Shown here in pieces: positions 1-6,301 of a stretch of DNA of 39,183 nucleotides (within the stretch, counting starts at the first letter, position 1; every line of letters starts with the position of its first letter). The DNA comes from Proteobacteria bacterium CG1_02_64_396. GTDB lineage: Bacteria; Pseudomonadota; MNWR01; CG1-02-64-396. Position numbers and translations under genes: made by a program. Under the pieces are notes generated by a model. That model saw only the letters and a program-made list of their open reading frames with translations. It had not been told where the DNA came from and did not search any database. The stretch spans positions 1 through 39,183 of the forward strand of contig MNWR01000073.1 of assembly GCA_001872725.1 (NCBI GenBank). The letters are read 5' to 3'.

Positions 1-958
1 ACCGCCCCCCGGCCAAACGCCCCCCCGCCCCAACCACCACCGCCTTGAGCAGCCCCAGCGCCATCACCACCACGATGACCACCCACCACCACTGCCCCAG
101 GGCGGGTAGATCGACCAACATCCCGACCGAGATGAAAAAGAGGGAAAGAAACAGATCGCGAAAGGGGGCGATGTCGGCGTGAACCTGATGATGAAACTGG
201 GTCTCGGCCACCATCATCCCGGCCAAAAAGGCCCCCAGCGCCATCGACAACCCCAGGGTGTTGGTCAGCCAGGCAGTGCCGAAACAGACCACCATGACGG
301 TGATGATGAAGAGCTCGGAGGAGCGGGAGCGGGCCACATGGGTCAGCAACGGGCTGAGCAGGTAGCGCCCGGCCAGAAACACCAGCACCACCGCCGCCAC
401 CCCCTTGCCCACCGCCAGCGCCACCGTTTGCCCCAGATCGGCGGTCTCCCCCCCCAGCAGCGGCAGGGCGATCATCATCGGCACCACCGCCAGGTCTTGG
501 AACAGCAGCACCCCCACCGCCAAACGACCATAGGGGGACTCGACCTCACCCCGCTCCATCAGCAGCTTTAGAACGATGGCGGTCGACGACAGGCTGGCGA
601 CAAACCCGATGGTCACCGCCGTGGCAGCATCGACCCCCAACAGCCAGGCCAACCCCGACACCGCCAGCACCGTGGCCAGCACCTGAAAACTCCCCACCCC
701 GAAGACCAACCGGCGCATTGCCATCATCGTTTCGACCGAGAATTCCAGTCCGATGGTGAAGAGCAGCAGCACAATGCCGAATTCCGACAGCAGCTCCACG
801 TCGTGGCGGCTATCGACCCAACCGAGGACCGAGGGGCCGATCAACATCCCGGTCAGGATATAACCGACCACCGGGGAGACCCCGACCCGGCGGGAGGTCA
901 ACACAATGACCACCGCAATGGCGAAGATGAGCAAAAGCTGGGAAAGCACCGATTCCAA
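1..958 (-). CDS. Kef-type (CPA2) cation:proton antiporter, N-terminal part
   Basis: About 319 residues of an inner-membrane transporter are visible; the gene runs off the left edge. Reading the minus strand from a TTG at 958-956 gives an almost continuously hydrophobic protein with typical Na+/H+ exchanger-family segments: GYILTGMLIGPSVLGW near residue 32, LLLFTIGLEFS near 65, SLSSTAIVLKLL near 125, VLLFQDLAVVPMM near 150 and ALGAFLAGMMVAE near 240. This pattern is that of KefB/KefC/CPA2 antiporters, which exchange K+ or Na+ for H+. A TAG stop lies in frame seven codons upstream, and GGAG eight bases before the TTG fits a ribosome binding site; a GTG three codons further in is the alternative start. 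Any C-terminal TrkA-N domain would be outside the window. An inverted-repeat element begins only 17 bases upstream of the start, so this gene's promoter probably lies in or beyond that element. Ion specificity cannot be read from the sequence. Confidence 0.88.
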   Translation of the reverse strand, partial: MESVLSQLLLIFAIAVVIVLTSRRVGVSPVVGYILTGMLIGPSVLGWVDSRHDVELLSEFGIVLLLFTIGLEFSVETMMAMRRLVFGVGSFQVLATVLAVSGLAWLLGVDAATAVTIGFVASLSSTAIVLKLLMERGEVESPYGRLAVGVLLFQDLAVVPMMIALPLLGGETADLGQTVALAVGKGVAAVVLVFLAGRYLLSPLLTHVARSRSSELFIITVMVVCFGTAWLTNTLGLSMALGAFLAGMMVAETQFHHQVHADIAPFRDLFLSLFFISVGMLVDLPALGQWWWVVIVVVMALGLLKAVVVGAGGRLAGGR

Positions 959-974
959 CGTGGAACTCCGAATC

Positions 975-1154
975 TAGGGAAACGCCGATTCAAGGCCTCC
1001 TGCCTTGAATCGGCACGCTACGCAAAAACCAAAAGTAGGCGCCTTGAGGCGGCGTCGCTTTTGCTTCGCTTGCAAAATCAGTCACTTACGTTCCTGATTT
1101 TGGCATCCCATCCCTGGGCTGCTCGGAAGCACTGAATAAATCAGCGCTTCTCTA
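975..1154. repeat. Short inverted-repeat (MITE-like) element, copy A
   Basis: About 180 bp that recur at 18121-18319 in the same orientation, with a right-end fragment at 4277-4312. Left end TAGGGAAACGCCGATTCA and right end read on the other strand (TAGAGAAGCGCTGATTTA) are imperfect terminal inverted repeats. CTAG stands at both boundaries (974-977 and 1151-1154), a plausible target duplication. Inside, 984-1014 is a perfect 13-bp stem, GCCGATTCAAGGC with its complement, around a 5-base loop. The core ACGCTACGCAAAAACC is identical to copy B. No transposase is encoded, so it would need to be moved in trans. It fills most of the gap between the antiporter gene and the divergent lipoprotein gene. 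Inference: non-autonomous element related to IS5-group insertion sequences, which prefer YTAR targets. Confidence 0.75.
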
Positions 1155-1178
1155 GGGGGGTAGGGGGGGCAAGGGGGG
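1155..1178 (+). other. G-tract cluster, possible G-quadruplex
   Basis: Three runs of six, seven and six G are separated by only TA and CAA, directly against the right end of the inverted-repeat element and about 120 bases before the lipoprotein start at 1296. Runs this long can supply four GGG strands, so a quadruplex on the plus strand is chemically plausible. No function can be inferred. The rest of 1179-1295 shows only an unassigned leader with GGAG before the ATG. Confidence 0.4.
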
Positions 1179-1295
1179 ACGGATGAGATCCACAATCCGG
1201 GACAAAGGTTGCCATGCTCCGACCCCGACGGCACTATCTGACCGGATCCCGTCCGGACCCATTCCCCCTTTGAAGGACGTAAGACGGAGTCAACG

Positions 1296-2378
1296 ATGCC
1301 TCGGTTGCACCGCCCCCTCCTGCCCGCATTCATCGCCGCCTCGCTGCTGTGGTTGAGCGCCTGTGGCGGTCCGCCTCCCCCCCCACCCACCCCGGAGGGG
1401 ATGCTCAAGCTCGGCTACGAACAGCTTGAAAAAAAGCAGTACGACCAGGCCGAGGCCTCTTTTGCCCAAGCCCGCCAGGGGGGATTAACCCTCAAGGCCA
1501 ACCTGGGACTGCTGCAAACCAAAGAGGCCCGAGGCGCCATCAACGACGCTCTGGCCCTGAGCGACGAGTTGCTGCGCTCGGCCACCACGGCCGAAAATAC
1601 CGTCACCTACCTGATCGAGGCGGTGCGGCTGCGTAACGCTCATTCCAACACCAGCTCCGATGCGGTCACCCAATCCTGGCAACAGGTCGGGAAGATGTTG
1701 ACCCCGAACCAATCGCTCGACATCGCCCTGGTCTTCGAACGCAGTGCTCTACTGAACGACGCCAAAACCGCCTACGTGCGGGCGCTGGCCGATCCGTTGC
1801 TCATTGGTCAGGTGCAGCGTCACCTGCCGTGGGTGTCGCAGCTGACGGGGACCACCCTGCATCCTTTTACCCAGGGATTGCTGGCCCAACCGGGGGGGGT
1901 GAGCGTTGGTCAGTGGCTGACGTTGCTGACCGAACAGTGGCAGTTGCGGGTGCGCCTGCCGGTCCGCCCCCCGATTCAAGACATCGATCCGGCCTTCAAA
2001 AAAGTGCTGGATGCCTACCCGACCCACGAGGCGGTCGGTTTTGCGCTGAGCCAGCGGATCACCGGGGCCGAATTGGGGCCCAACGACGCCATGGTGTTGG
2101 ATGCCCCTTTGACCCGCCGCGCTTGGGCCGAGGGATTGATCGACCTGTACAGCCGCTTCGACGCCACCGAGGCACATCGCGGCGAAACCCAGGCCTGGGC
2201 GGTCGACATCGCCCCCGGCACCCCCTGGACCCAACCGATTTTGCACGCCATGCATCTGGAATTGGTGCGGGCCAAAGACCCCGCCCGGCACACCTTCCAG
2301 CCCGACGACGAGGTCCTTCCGATCGAGGCGATCGGCAGCTTGGTCCGCCTGAACCAACTTCTCTCCCTGAGCGAATGA
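1296..2378 (+). CDS. TPR-containing outer-membrane lipoprotein, unknown function
   Basis: 360 residues. The N-terminus is a lipoprotein signal: basic start, hydrophobic stretch, then LSACGG with the acylated cysteine at residue 23. A proline run (GGPPPPPPTPEG) follows as a flexible tether. Residues about 37-85 look like tetratricopeptide repeats (MLKLGYEQLEKKQYDQAEASFAQA, shown here only as a sequence type, with LALSDELL further on), so it is probably a periplasmic scaffold on the outer membrane. The rest is not recognised. GGAGT nine bases before the ATG supports this start. The next gene, an NHL-repeat secreted protein, begins 13 bases after the stop, so the two are probably co-transcribed and may act together at the envelope. 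The lipoprotein at 37645 has the same plan (lipobox, proline tether, TPR), although I see no close sequence identity. Confidence 0.8.
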   Translation: MPRLHRPLLPAFIAASLLWLSACGGPPPPPPTPEGMLKLGYEQLEKKQYDQAEASFAQARQGGLTLKANLGLLQTKEARGAINDALALSDELLRSATTAENTVTYLIEAVRLRNAHSNTSSDAVTQSWQQVGKMLTPNQSLDIALVFERSALLNDAKTAYVRALADPLLIGQVQRHLPWVSQLTGTTLHPFTQGLLAQPGGVSVGQWLTLLTEQWQLRVRLPVRPPIQDIDPAFKKVLDAYPTHEAVGFALSQRITGAELGPNDAMVLDAPLTRRAWAEGLIDLYSRFDATEAHRGETQAWAVDIAPGTPWTQPILHAMHLELVRAKDPARHTFQPDDEVLPIEAIGSLVRLNQLLSLSE

Positions 2379-2391
2379 TCCGGGTAGCGGC

Positions 2392-4224
2392 ATGAAACGT
2401 TCGATGTTGACGACACTACTGGCCCTTCCCCTGCTGCTGTCGAGCCTTTCGGCCCAAGCGGTGGAGTTCCTGGAGGCGTGGCCTCCCCAGGGTGAGGAGG
2501 CGAAAAAACTCCTCGACGAAGCCCCCCAGGGGATCGCCCTCGACAACCATGGCCGGGTCTGGGTCGCCCTCCCCGACGCCGACAGCCCCATCGGCATGAT
2601 CGACCCCGATCTCAACAAACTCATCCCCCTGCGCATCAAAGGGGGTGAACTCGATAAGCCGGTCGATCTGGCGTTTTCCCCCCTCGGGCTGCTCTGGGTG
2701 ATCGACCAGGGGGCCGATGCGGTGGTGATTCTCGATACCGGGGGGCGCATCACCCAACGGATCGAAGGGACCCTCGACAACCCTAGCTCCATCGTTTTCG
2801 ACGCTCAGGGCAACGCTTTCGTGACCGATTCGGGCAACGAGCGGATCGTGGTGTTTAACCCCCAGGGGGTTCAGCTGCGCGCCGTGACCCCCAGCGGGCG
2901 TCGCTATAGCCTCGATCAACCGGTCTCGGTGGCGATTCTCGACAACGGCTCCGTGGCGATCCTCGATCCGGGCGACGAGCGGATCGTGCTGGTCGACAAC
3001 TTTGGCGGCACCTCTCAGCTGGGGGGCGACGCGTTCGAATTCCCCGGCGCGGTCGCCATCGCCTCCCTGACCGACCGCCGTCTGGTGGTCGCCCAAGAGG
3101 ATGGGGTGGTACGGATTGTCTCCCCCGGCGGGCAGGATCTGGCCAAGTTCGGCAGCAGTGGCAAGGGGATCAGCCAATTCGGCGAGATCTCCCGCATTCG
3201 GCTCGACGCCTGGGGACGGCTGTGGATCGCCGATGCCAAAAACCAGCGGGTCAGCGCCTTTCGCATCGATTCTGTCCCGCCACTGCAAGCGATTGGTGCC
3301 TACTCCCAGCCCCCCGAGCGCCCCGTCGACATCGCAACGGTCGACGAGCGCGATGGGCTGTGGTTGAACTGGGAGACCCCTGAAAATCACGCGGTCAGCC
3401 ACTACATCGTCGAACGGGGCGAAAACATCGACGCCGTGGGGAGCAGAGGCTTCAAGGTTGTGGCCACCACCCTGGAGCCCCAGTTTCGCGACACCCTTGC
3501 CCCCCAAGCGACCGTGCTCAGCTACCAGGTCAAGACGGTCGACATGACCGGACGGCAGTCGATGCCAACCGCCAGTCGTCCCATCGAGCGGGCCACCGCC
3601 CATCTGCGCGGTCGTTTCACCATCGCCCTGCAAAACGACGGTTCCATCGGCGGCAGCGAGATCGCCCAGCTGCGCAAAGCGCTGGTTGAACATCCCGCCT
3701 TCGATTTGGTGGAACGGGGGGAGGGGCTGCGCGGCGCCATGCAAGAGCAGCGTCTGCTGGCCAGCGGCCTGGCGGGCGGCGCAAACAATGAGGCACAACT
3801 GGCGGGGGCCGAGTTGATCGCCCTGACCAAAACCACCGGCGAGGGGCAGGTCTATGTGTCGCTCACCGATGTCGCCTCGGGCCGCGTGGTCGCCGAAAGC
3901 CTGCGCGATCCCGGCCATGCCACCACCATCGTCGACGACATCTTCGACCAGCTCGCCCGCAACTTGGGCGAAATCAAAGGTGAGATTCAAGGGTTCGAGC
4001 CGGGGCTGCAACTCGACATTTATCAAGCCCAGGATCGCAGGCGGATCGCCCGCATTCCCCTGAGTTCGGGTCGGTTCTTGGTCCGCTCGGTGCCGCTGGG
4101 CAGTTACATCGTCGAGGTCAGCACCCTGCGCTCCGATCTGACGATGCCCCAGGCCTACCAGGTGACCCTGTCGGCCGACTACACCCGGCTGGAGCTGCCT
4201 ACCCTGATTATTCAACGCAAATAG
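2392..4224 (+). CDS. Secreted NHL beta-propeller / Fn3 / CsgG-like fusion protein
   Basis: 610 residues with a Sec signal peptide (hydrophobic core LLALPLLLSSL, likely cleavage after AQA at residue 24). Residues about 40-300 hold around six NHL/SMP-30-type blades, with recurring patterns such as PQGIALDNHGRVWVA, PSSIVFDAQGNAFVTDSG and ISRIRLDAWGRLWIADA. Residues about 308-400 look like a fibronectin type III domain (LWLNWETPENHAVSHYIVER). Residues about 408-535 resemble the CsgG/FlgT-like fold that binds at the outer membrane: DLVERGEGLRGAMQEQ, then LAGAELIALTKT and a VYVSLTDVASGRVVAE strand. The last 75 residues resemble a PEGA-like beta sandwich. The propeller and Fn3 parts are confident; the CsgG-like part is by pattern only. 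It follows the TPR lipoprotein by 13 bases, and a strong terminator follows. A surface or periplasmic assembly role is inferred. Confidence 0.75.
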   Translation: MKRSMLTTLLALPLLLSSLSAQAVEFLEAWPPQGEEAKKLLDEAPQGIALDNHGRVWVALPDADSPIGMIDPDLNKLIPLRIKGGELDKPVDLAFSPLGLLWVIDQGADAVVILDTGGRITQRIEGTLDNPSSIVFDAQGNAFVTDSGNERIVVFNPQGVQLRAVTPSGRRYSLDQPVSVAILDNGSVAILDPGDERIVLVDNFGGTSQLGGDAFEFPGAVAIASLTDRRLVVAQEDGVVRIVSPGGQDLAKFGSSGKGISQFGEISRIRLDAWGRLWIADAKNQRVSAFRIDSVPPLQAIGAYSQPPERPVDIATVDERDGLWLNWETPENHAVSHYIVERGENIDAVGSRGFKVVATTLEPQFRDTLAPQATVLSYQVKTVDMTGRQSMPTASRPIERATAHLRGRFTIALQNDGSIGGSEIAQLRKALVEHPAFDLVERGEGLRGAMQEQRLLASGLAGGANNEAQLAGAELIALTKTTGEGQVYVSLTDVASGRVVAESLRDPGHATTIVDDIFDQLARNLGEIKGEIQGFEPGLQLDIYQAQDRRRIARIPLSSGRFLVRSVPLGSYIVEVSTLRSDLTMPQAYQVTLSADYTRLELPTLIIQRK

Positions 4225-4249
4225 GGACAACCCTACGCACAACCAAAAA

Positions 4250-4276
4250 AGGCCCCTGCTTCAGGGGCTTTTTTTT
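4250..4276 (+). terminator. Rho-independent terminator after the NHL protein gene
   Basis: Perfect 7-bp GC stem GCCCCTG/CAGGGGC with a CTT loop (4252-4268) followed by eight T. It lies 26 bases after the stop of the NHL fusion gene and should end the lipoprotein/NHL transcript. Confidence 0.85.
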
Positions 4277-4312
4277 GGCTCGGAAAACGCTATTAAATCA
4301 GCGCTTCCTTAG
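4277..4312. repeat. Right-end fragment of the inverted-repeat element, copy C
   Basis: GGCTCGGAA followed, after a short variable stretch, by ATTAAATCAGCGCTTCC and TTAG. It matches the last 35 bases of the element at 18121-18319 (GCTCGGAAGCG, then TTTAATCAGCGCTTCC). The left part is missing, so this is a remnant. It abuts the T tract of the preceding terminator. Its outer edge TTAG fits the YTAR boundary seen at the other copies. Confidence 0.55.
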
Positions 4313-4402
4313 AATCCATGCGGGCAAACGGCAAATCCCATACCGGATTTTCAGGTTGGTGCCCAAACAAAACTCCGCCCAGGTTTTGGTTGCAACATAC
4401 AC

Positions 4403-4435
4403 GACAAAGGCCGCCGGTTTCCCGGCGGCCTTTGT
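4403..4435. other. Strong GC hairpin in a gene-free region
   Basis: GACAAAGGCCGCCGG pairs perfectly with CCGGCGGCCTTTGTC around a 3-base loop. There is no T run on either side, so it is not a standard terminator. A nearly identical hairpin stands at 6242-6273. It lies in the 365-base gap 4225-4589, which has no gene but holds this hairpin, two terminators and an element remnant. It could be part of a small RNA or an RNA-stabilising structure; I cannot decide. Confidence 0.5.
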
Positions 4436-4482
4436 CCGAACCGCGTGGTCCGTCGACCTTCGTTGTCATGCGCCGTCTTATG

Positions 4483-4508
4483 CCGCCCCCATCGGGGCGG
4501 TTTTTTTT
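4483..4508 (+). terminator. Rho-independent terminator with T8 tract, upstream of the MTH1187-family gene
   Basis: CCGCCCC and GGGGCGG form a perfect 7-bp stem around CATC, followed by eight T. It lies 200 bases after the previous terminator and 80 bases before the next gene start, with no CDS between. It therefore ends either an unannotated small transcript or the leader of the downstream gene. A further, weaker hairpin (CCGAACC/GGTTCGG) follows at about 4516-4544. Confidence 0.75.
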
Positions 4509-4589
4509 GTCCGCCCCGAACCAAAACCCCCTTCAGGGGTTCGGTGGGGGGGCATTTTTTCTCATCGTTTGAGCGCTGTGGAGGTAGCC

Positions 4590-4898
4590 ATGCACGTCAT
4601 CGTCGATCTGGCCGTCGTCCCCCTCGGGGTGGGGGTGTCGGTTTCAAGCTACGTGGCCGAATGCGAGAAGATCCTCGGCGAGGCGGGGCTCAACCCCCGG
4701 CTGCACGCCTTCGGCACCAACATCGAGGGGGAGTGGGATGTGGTCTTCGCGGCGATCAAACAGTGCCACCAGCGCCTGCATGCGATGGGGGCGCCGCGGA
4801 TTACCGCCTCGCTCAGGGTCGGCACCCGTATCGACAAGGTGCAGAGCGGACAAGACAAAATCGACGCGGTGGCGCGGCGGCTGGCCGAGATGGAATGA
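4590..4898 (+). CDS. MTH1187/YkoF-family (DUF77) thiamine-binding-like protein
   Basis: 102 residues, small and cytosolic, with no signal peptide. The sequence shows the family pattern: an N-terminal strand VDLAVVPLGVG, a conserved SVSSYVAECEKIL helix, HAFGTNIEGEWD, a helix with IKQCHQRLHAMG, then the strand RITASLRVGTRID. Members are about 100 residues, form ferredoxin-like tetramers and in some cases bind thiamine or pyrimidine precursors; the true role is usually unknown. The ATG at 4590 follows GGAGGT by four bases. The frame stays open back to 4275, but that part crosses a terminator and hairpins, so the longer start is rejected. It stands alone between the terminator-rich gap and the convergent lpxD. 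Confidence 0.75.
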   Translation: MHVIVDLAVVPLGVGVSVSSYVAECEKILGEAGLNPRLHAFGTNIEGEWDVVFAAIKQCHQRLHAMGAPRITASLRVGTRIDKVQSGQDKIDAVARRLAEME

Positions 4899-5040
4899 GG
4901 GGCCGGAGGATCGGGGAAACGCCGGTCGATTCGGCGCCTGATTGCAGTTTTGGGAAGGGGCGCTGAAGTGGTGGGGGGGCTGATACGGCGCTGTTTGAAT
5001 CCGCCGACACCCCAGCCCACCGGCGCCGATGCGCGATCGC

Positions 5041-5160
5041 TTACTTGCGATCATGGCCTTCCGTGTCTGGGTTGACGGCACGCTCCAAACGACGGACCCG
5101 CAGGATCAAATCGGGAAGCTCCGCCAGCCGGAGTATGGCCCTCTTCGCCCGAGCAATGGG
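5041..5160 (-). other. lpxD: Out-of-frame continuation of lpxD (C-terminal helix)
   Basis: On the minus strand, dropping one C from the CCC at 5158-5160 turns the end of LpxD into 38 residues that begin IARAKRAILRLAELPDLI and include VRRLERAV, ending at TAA 5041-5043. It is amphipathic and Arg/Leu-rich, as expected for the C-terminal helix of LpxD (compare family ends of the RRLKRLE type). The frame actually joined to the upstream gene has no such helix. This supports a single-base insertion. Confidence 0.7.
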
Positions 5161-6073
5161 CATGGTCGTACCACTTGCCCATCACATGGCTGCCCGGTGG
5201 TAAATCTTGAAGAACCAAGCTGCTCCCAACCACCCGGCTGCCCTCGCCGATGGTGATGTGATCGTTGATGGTGACGTTGCCCGAGATCAGGCAATGGTCG
5301 CCGACCACGACCGAGCCCCCGAACACCGTTCCGGTCAAAATGATGCAATGGCGGCCGATCTTCACCGAATGGGCGATGTGCACCATGTTGTCCAGCTTGG
5401 TGCCGTCGCCGACGACCGTTGCATCGAGGCTGGCGCGGTCCAAGGTGCAGTTCGGACCGATCTCCACGTCGTTGCCGACCTCGACGATGCCGATTTGGGG
5501 GATCTTCTGGTGCCCATCCCGGCCCATCATGAAACCGAACCCATCCCCGCCGATCACCGTACCGCTGTGAACGATGCAGCGCCCCCCCACCCGGCACCGC
5601 TCCAGCAGTTTGACTCCGGGATGCAACACAGTATCGGCGCCGACCACCGCCCCTCGACCCACAAACCCGTGGGCGCCGATGCGGGCCCCCGCCTCGATGC
5701 GGGCCCCCGCTTCGATCACAACCAAGGGGCCGATCCACACCCGATCGGCCAAGATCGCCCCCTCCTCCACCACCGCCGTGGGGTGAATCCCCCACCGCTC
5801 CTCGTTCGACCGCGAAAAATGATTCACCGCCTTGATGAAGGCGCGGTAGGGATCGGCAACCACCAGCGCCGGTTTGCCCCCCGCCAGCTCCGGGCGGGCG
5901 ACGATCAGGGCGGCGGCGCGGCTTTGTAGTGCCTCGGGCACCATTTTCTGGCCTCGCACAAACGAGATGTCCCTCGACCCCGCCCCCATCAACGAGCCCA
6001 CCCCTTCGATGTCGACACCCCCGTCGCCACACAGTTGGGCATCGAGGGACTGGGTCAGATCGCTGAGTTTCAT
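5051..6073 (-). CDS. lpxD: UDP-3-O-(3-hydroxyacyl)glucosamine N-acyltransferase LpxD, 3' end frameshifted
   Basis: 340 residues as read. LpxD adds the second 3-hydroxyacyl chain to UDP-glucosamine in lipid A synthesis, in the cytosol. Residues 1-100 are the uridine-binding domain (KLSDLTQSLDAQL, ISFVRGQKM). About 100-310 form the left-handed beta helix of hexapeptide repeats (IGPLVVIEAGARIEAGARIG), with GGDGFGFM and the catalytic-type DNMVHIAHSVKIG. The ATG at 6073 follows AAGGA; upstream in-frame codons do not look like LpxD. After GKWYDHA (near 5160) the reading frame changes to a Cys/Gly/Pro-rich tail. One base fewer in a CCC run would instead give a helical end IARAKRAILRLAELP and VRRLERAV ending at a TAA at 5041. 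That looks like the genuine C-terminal helix. The gene is either mutated or carries a sequencing error. Function of the trimer may be kept or impaired. Confidence 0.9.
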   Translation of the reverse strand: MKLSDLTQSLDAQLCGDGGVDIEGVGSLMGAGSRDISFVRGQKMVPEALQSRAAALIVARPELAGGKPALVVADPYRAFIKAVNHFSRSNEERWGIHPTAVVEEGAILADRVWIGPLVVIEAGARIEAGARIGAHGFVGRGAVVGADTVLHPGVKLLERCRVGGRCIVHSGTVIGGDGFGFMMGRDGHQKIPQIGIVEVGNDVEIGPNCTLDRASLDATVVGDGTKLDNMVHIAHSVKIGRHCIILTGTVFGGSVVVGDHCLISGNVTINDHITIGEGSRVVGSSLVLQDLPPGSHVMGKWYDHAHCSGEEGHTPAGGASRFDPAGPSFGACRQPRHGRP

Positions 6074-6241
6074 GGAGGGATCCTTGTACGAGATTTGCGA
6101 AAAGGGGGGCCGGGATTCGAGCGTCGGTGCAACGGCGACGAACAGGATCAAGTGCCCATGAACCTTAACAAACCCCCTACGGGATGTGCATGCAGGTCTC
6201 AAGGTCAAACACCGCCGTCCGGCTTGCGATTGCGTCGCAAA

Positions 6242-6273
6242 CGACAAGGCCGCCGGTTTCCCGGCGGCCTTGT
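6242..6273 (-). terminator. GC hairpin between der and lpxD
   Basis: ACAAGGCCGCCGG pairs with CCGGCGGCCTTGT around TTT. It lies 28 bases past the der stop and 170 bases before the lpxD start on the same strand, so it probably ends or attenuates the ymdB-yfgM-bamB-der transcript. The T content on the minus-strand side is modest (TTGTCGTTT), so termination strength is uncertain. It is almost the same hairpin as at 4403-4435. Confidence 0.55.
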
Positions 6274-6301
6274 TCGTTTTGCCAGCAAGGGTCGGCCCGA
6301 C

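Noticed and set aside
4275-4589. In-frame extension of the MTH1187-family gene upstream to 4275
   Set aside because: It crosses an element remnant, a hairpin and a terminator, has no ribosome site, and the family is about 100 residues long.
6074-6247. Longer start for lpxD
   Set aside because: The extra 58 residues have no LpxD similarity; the ATG at 6073 has AAGGA and the conserved KLSDL start.
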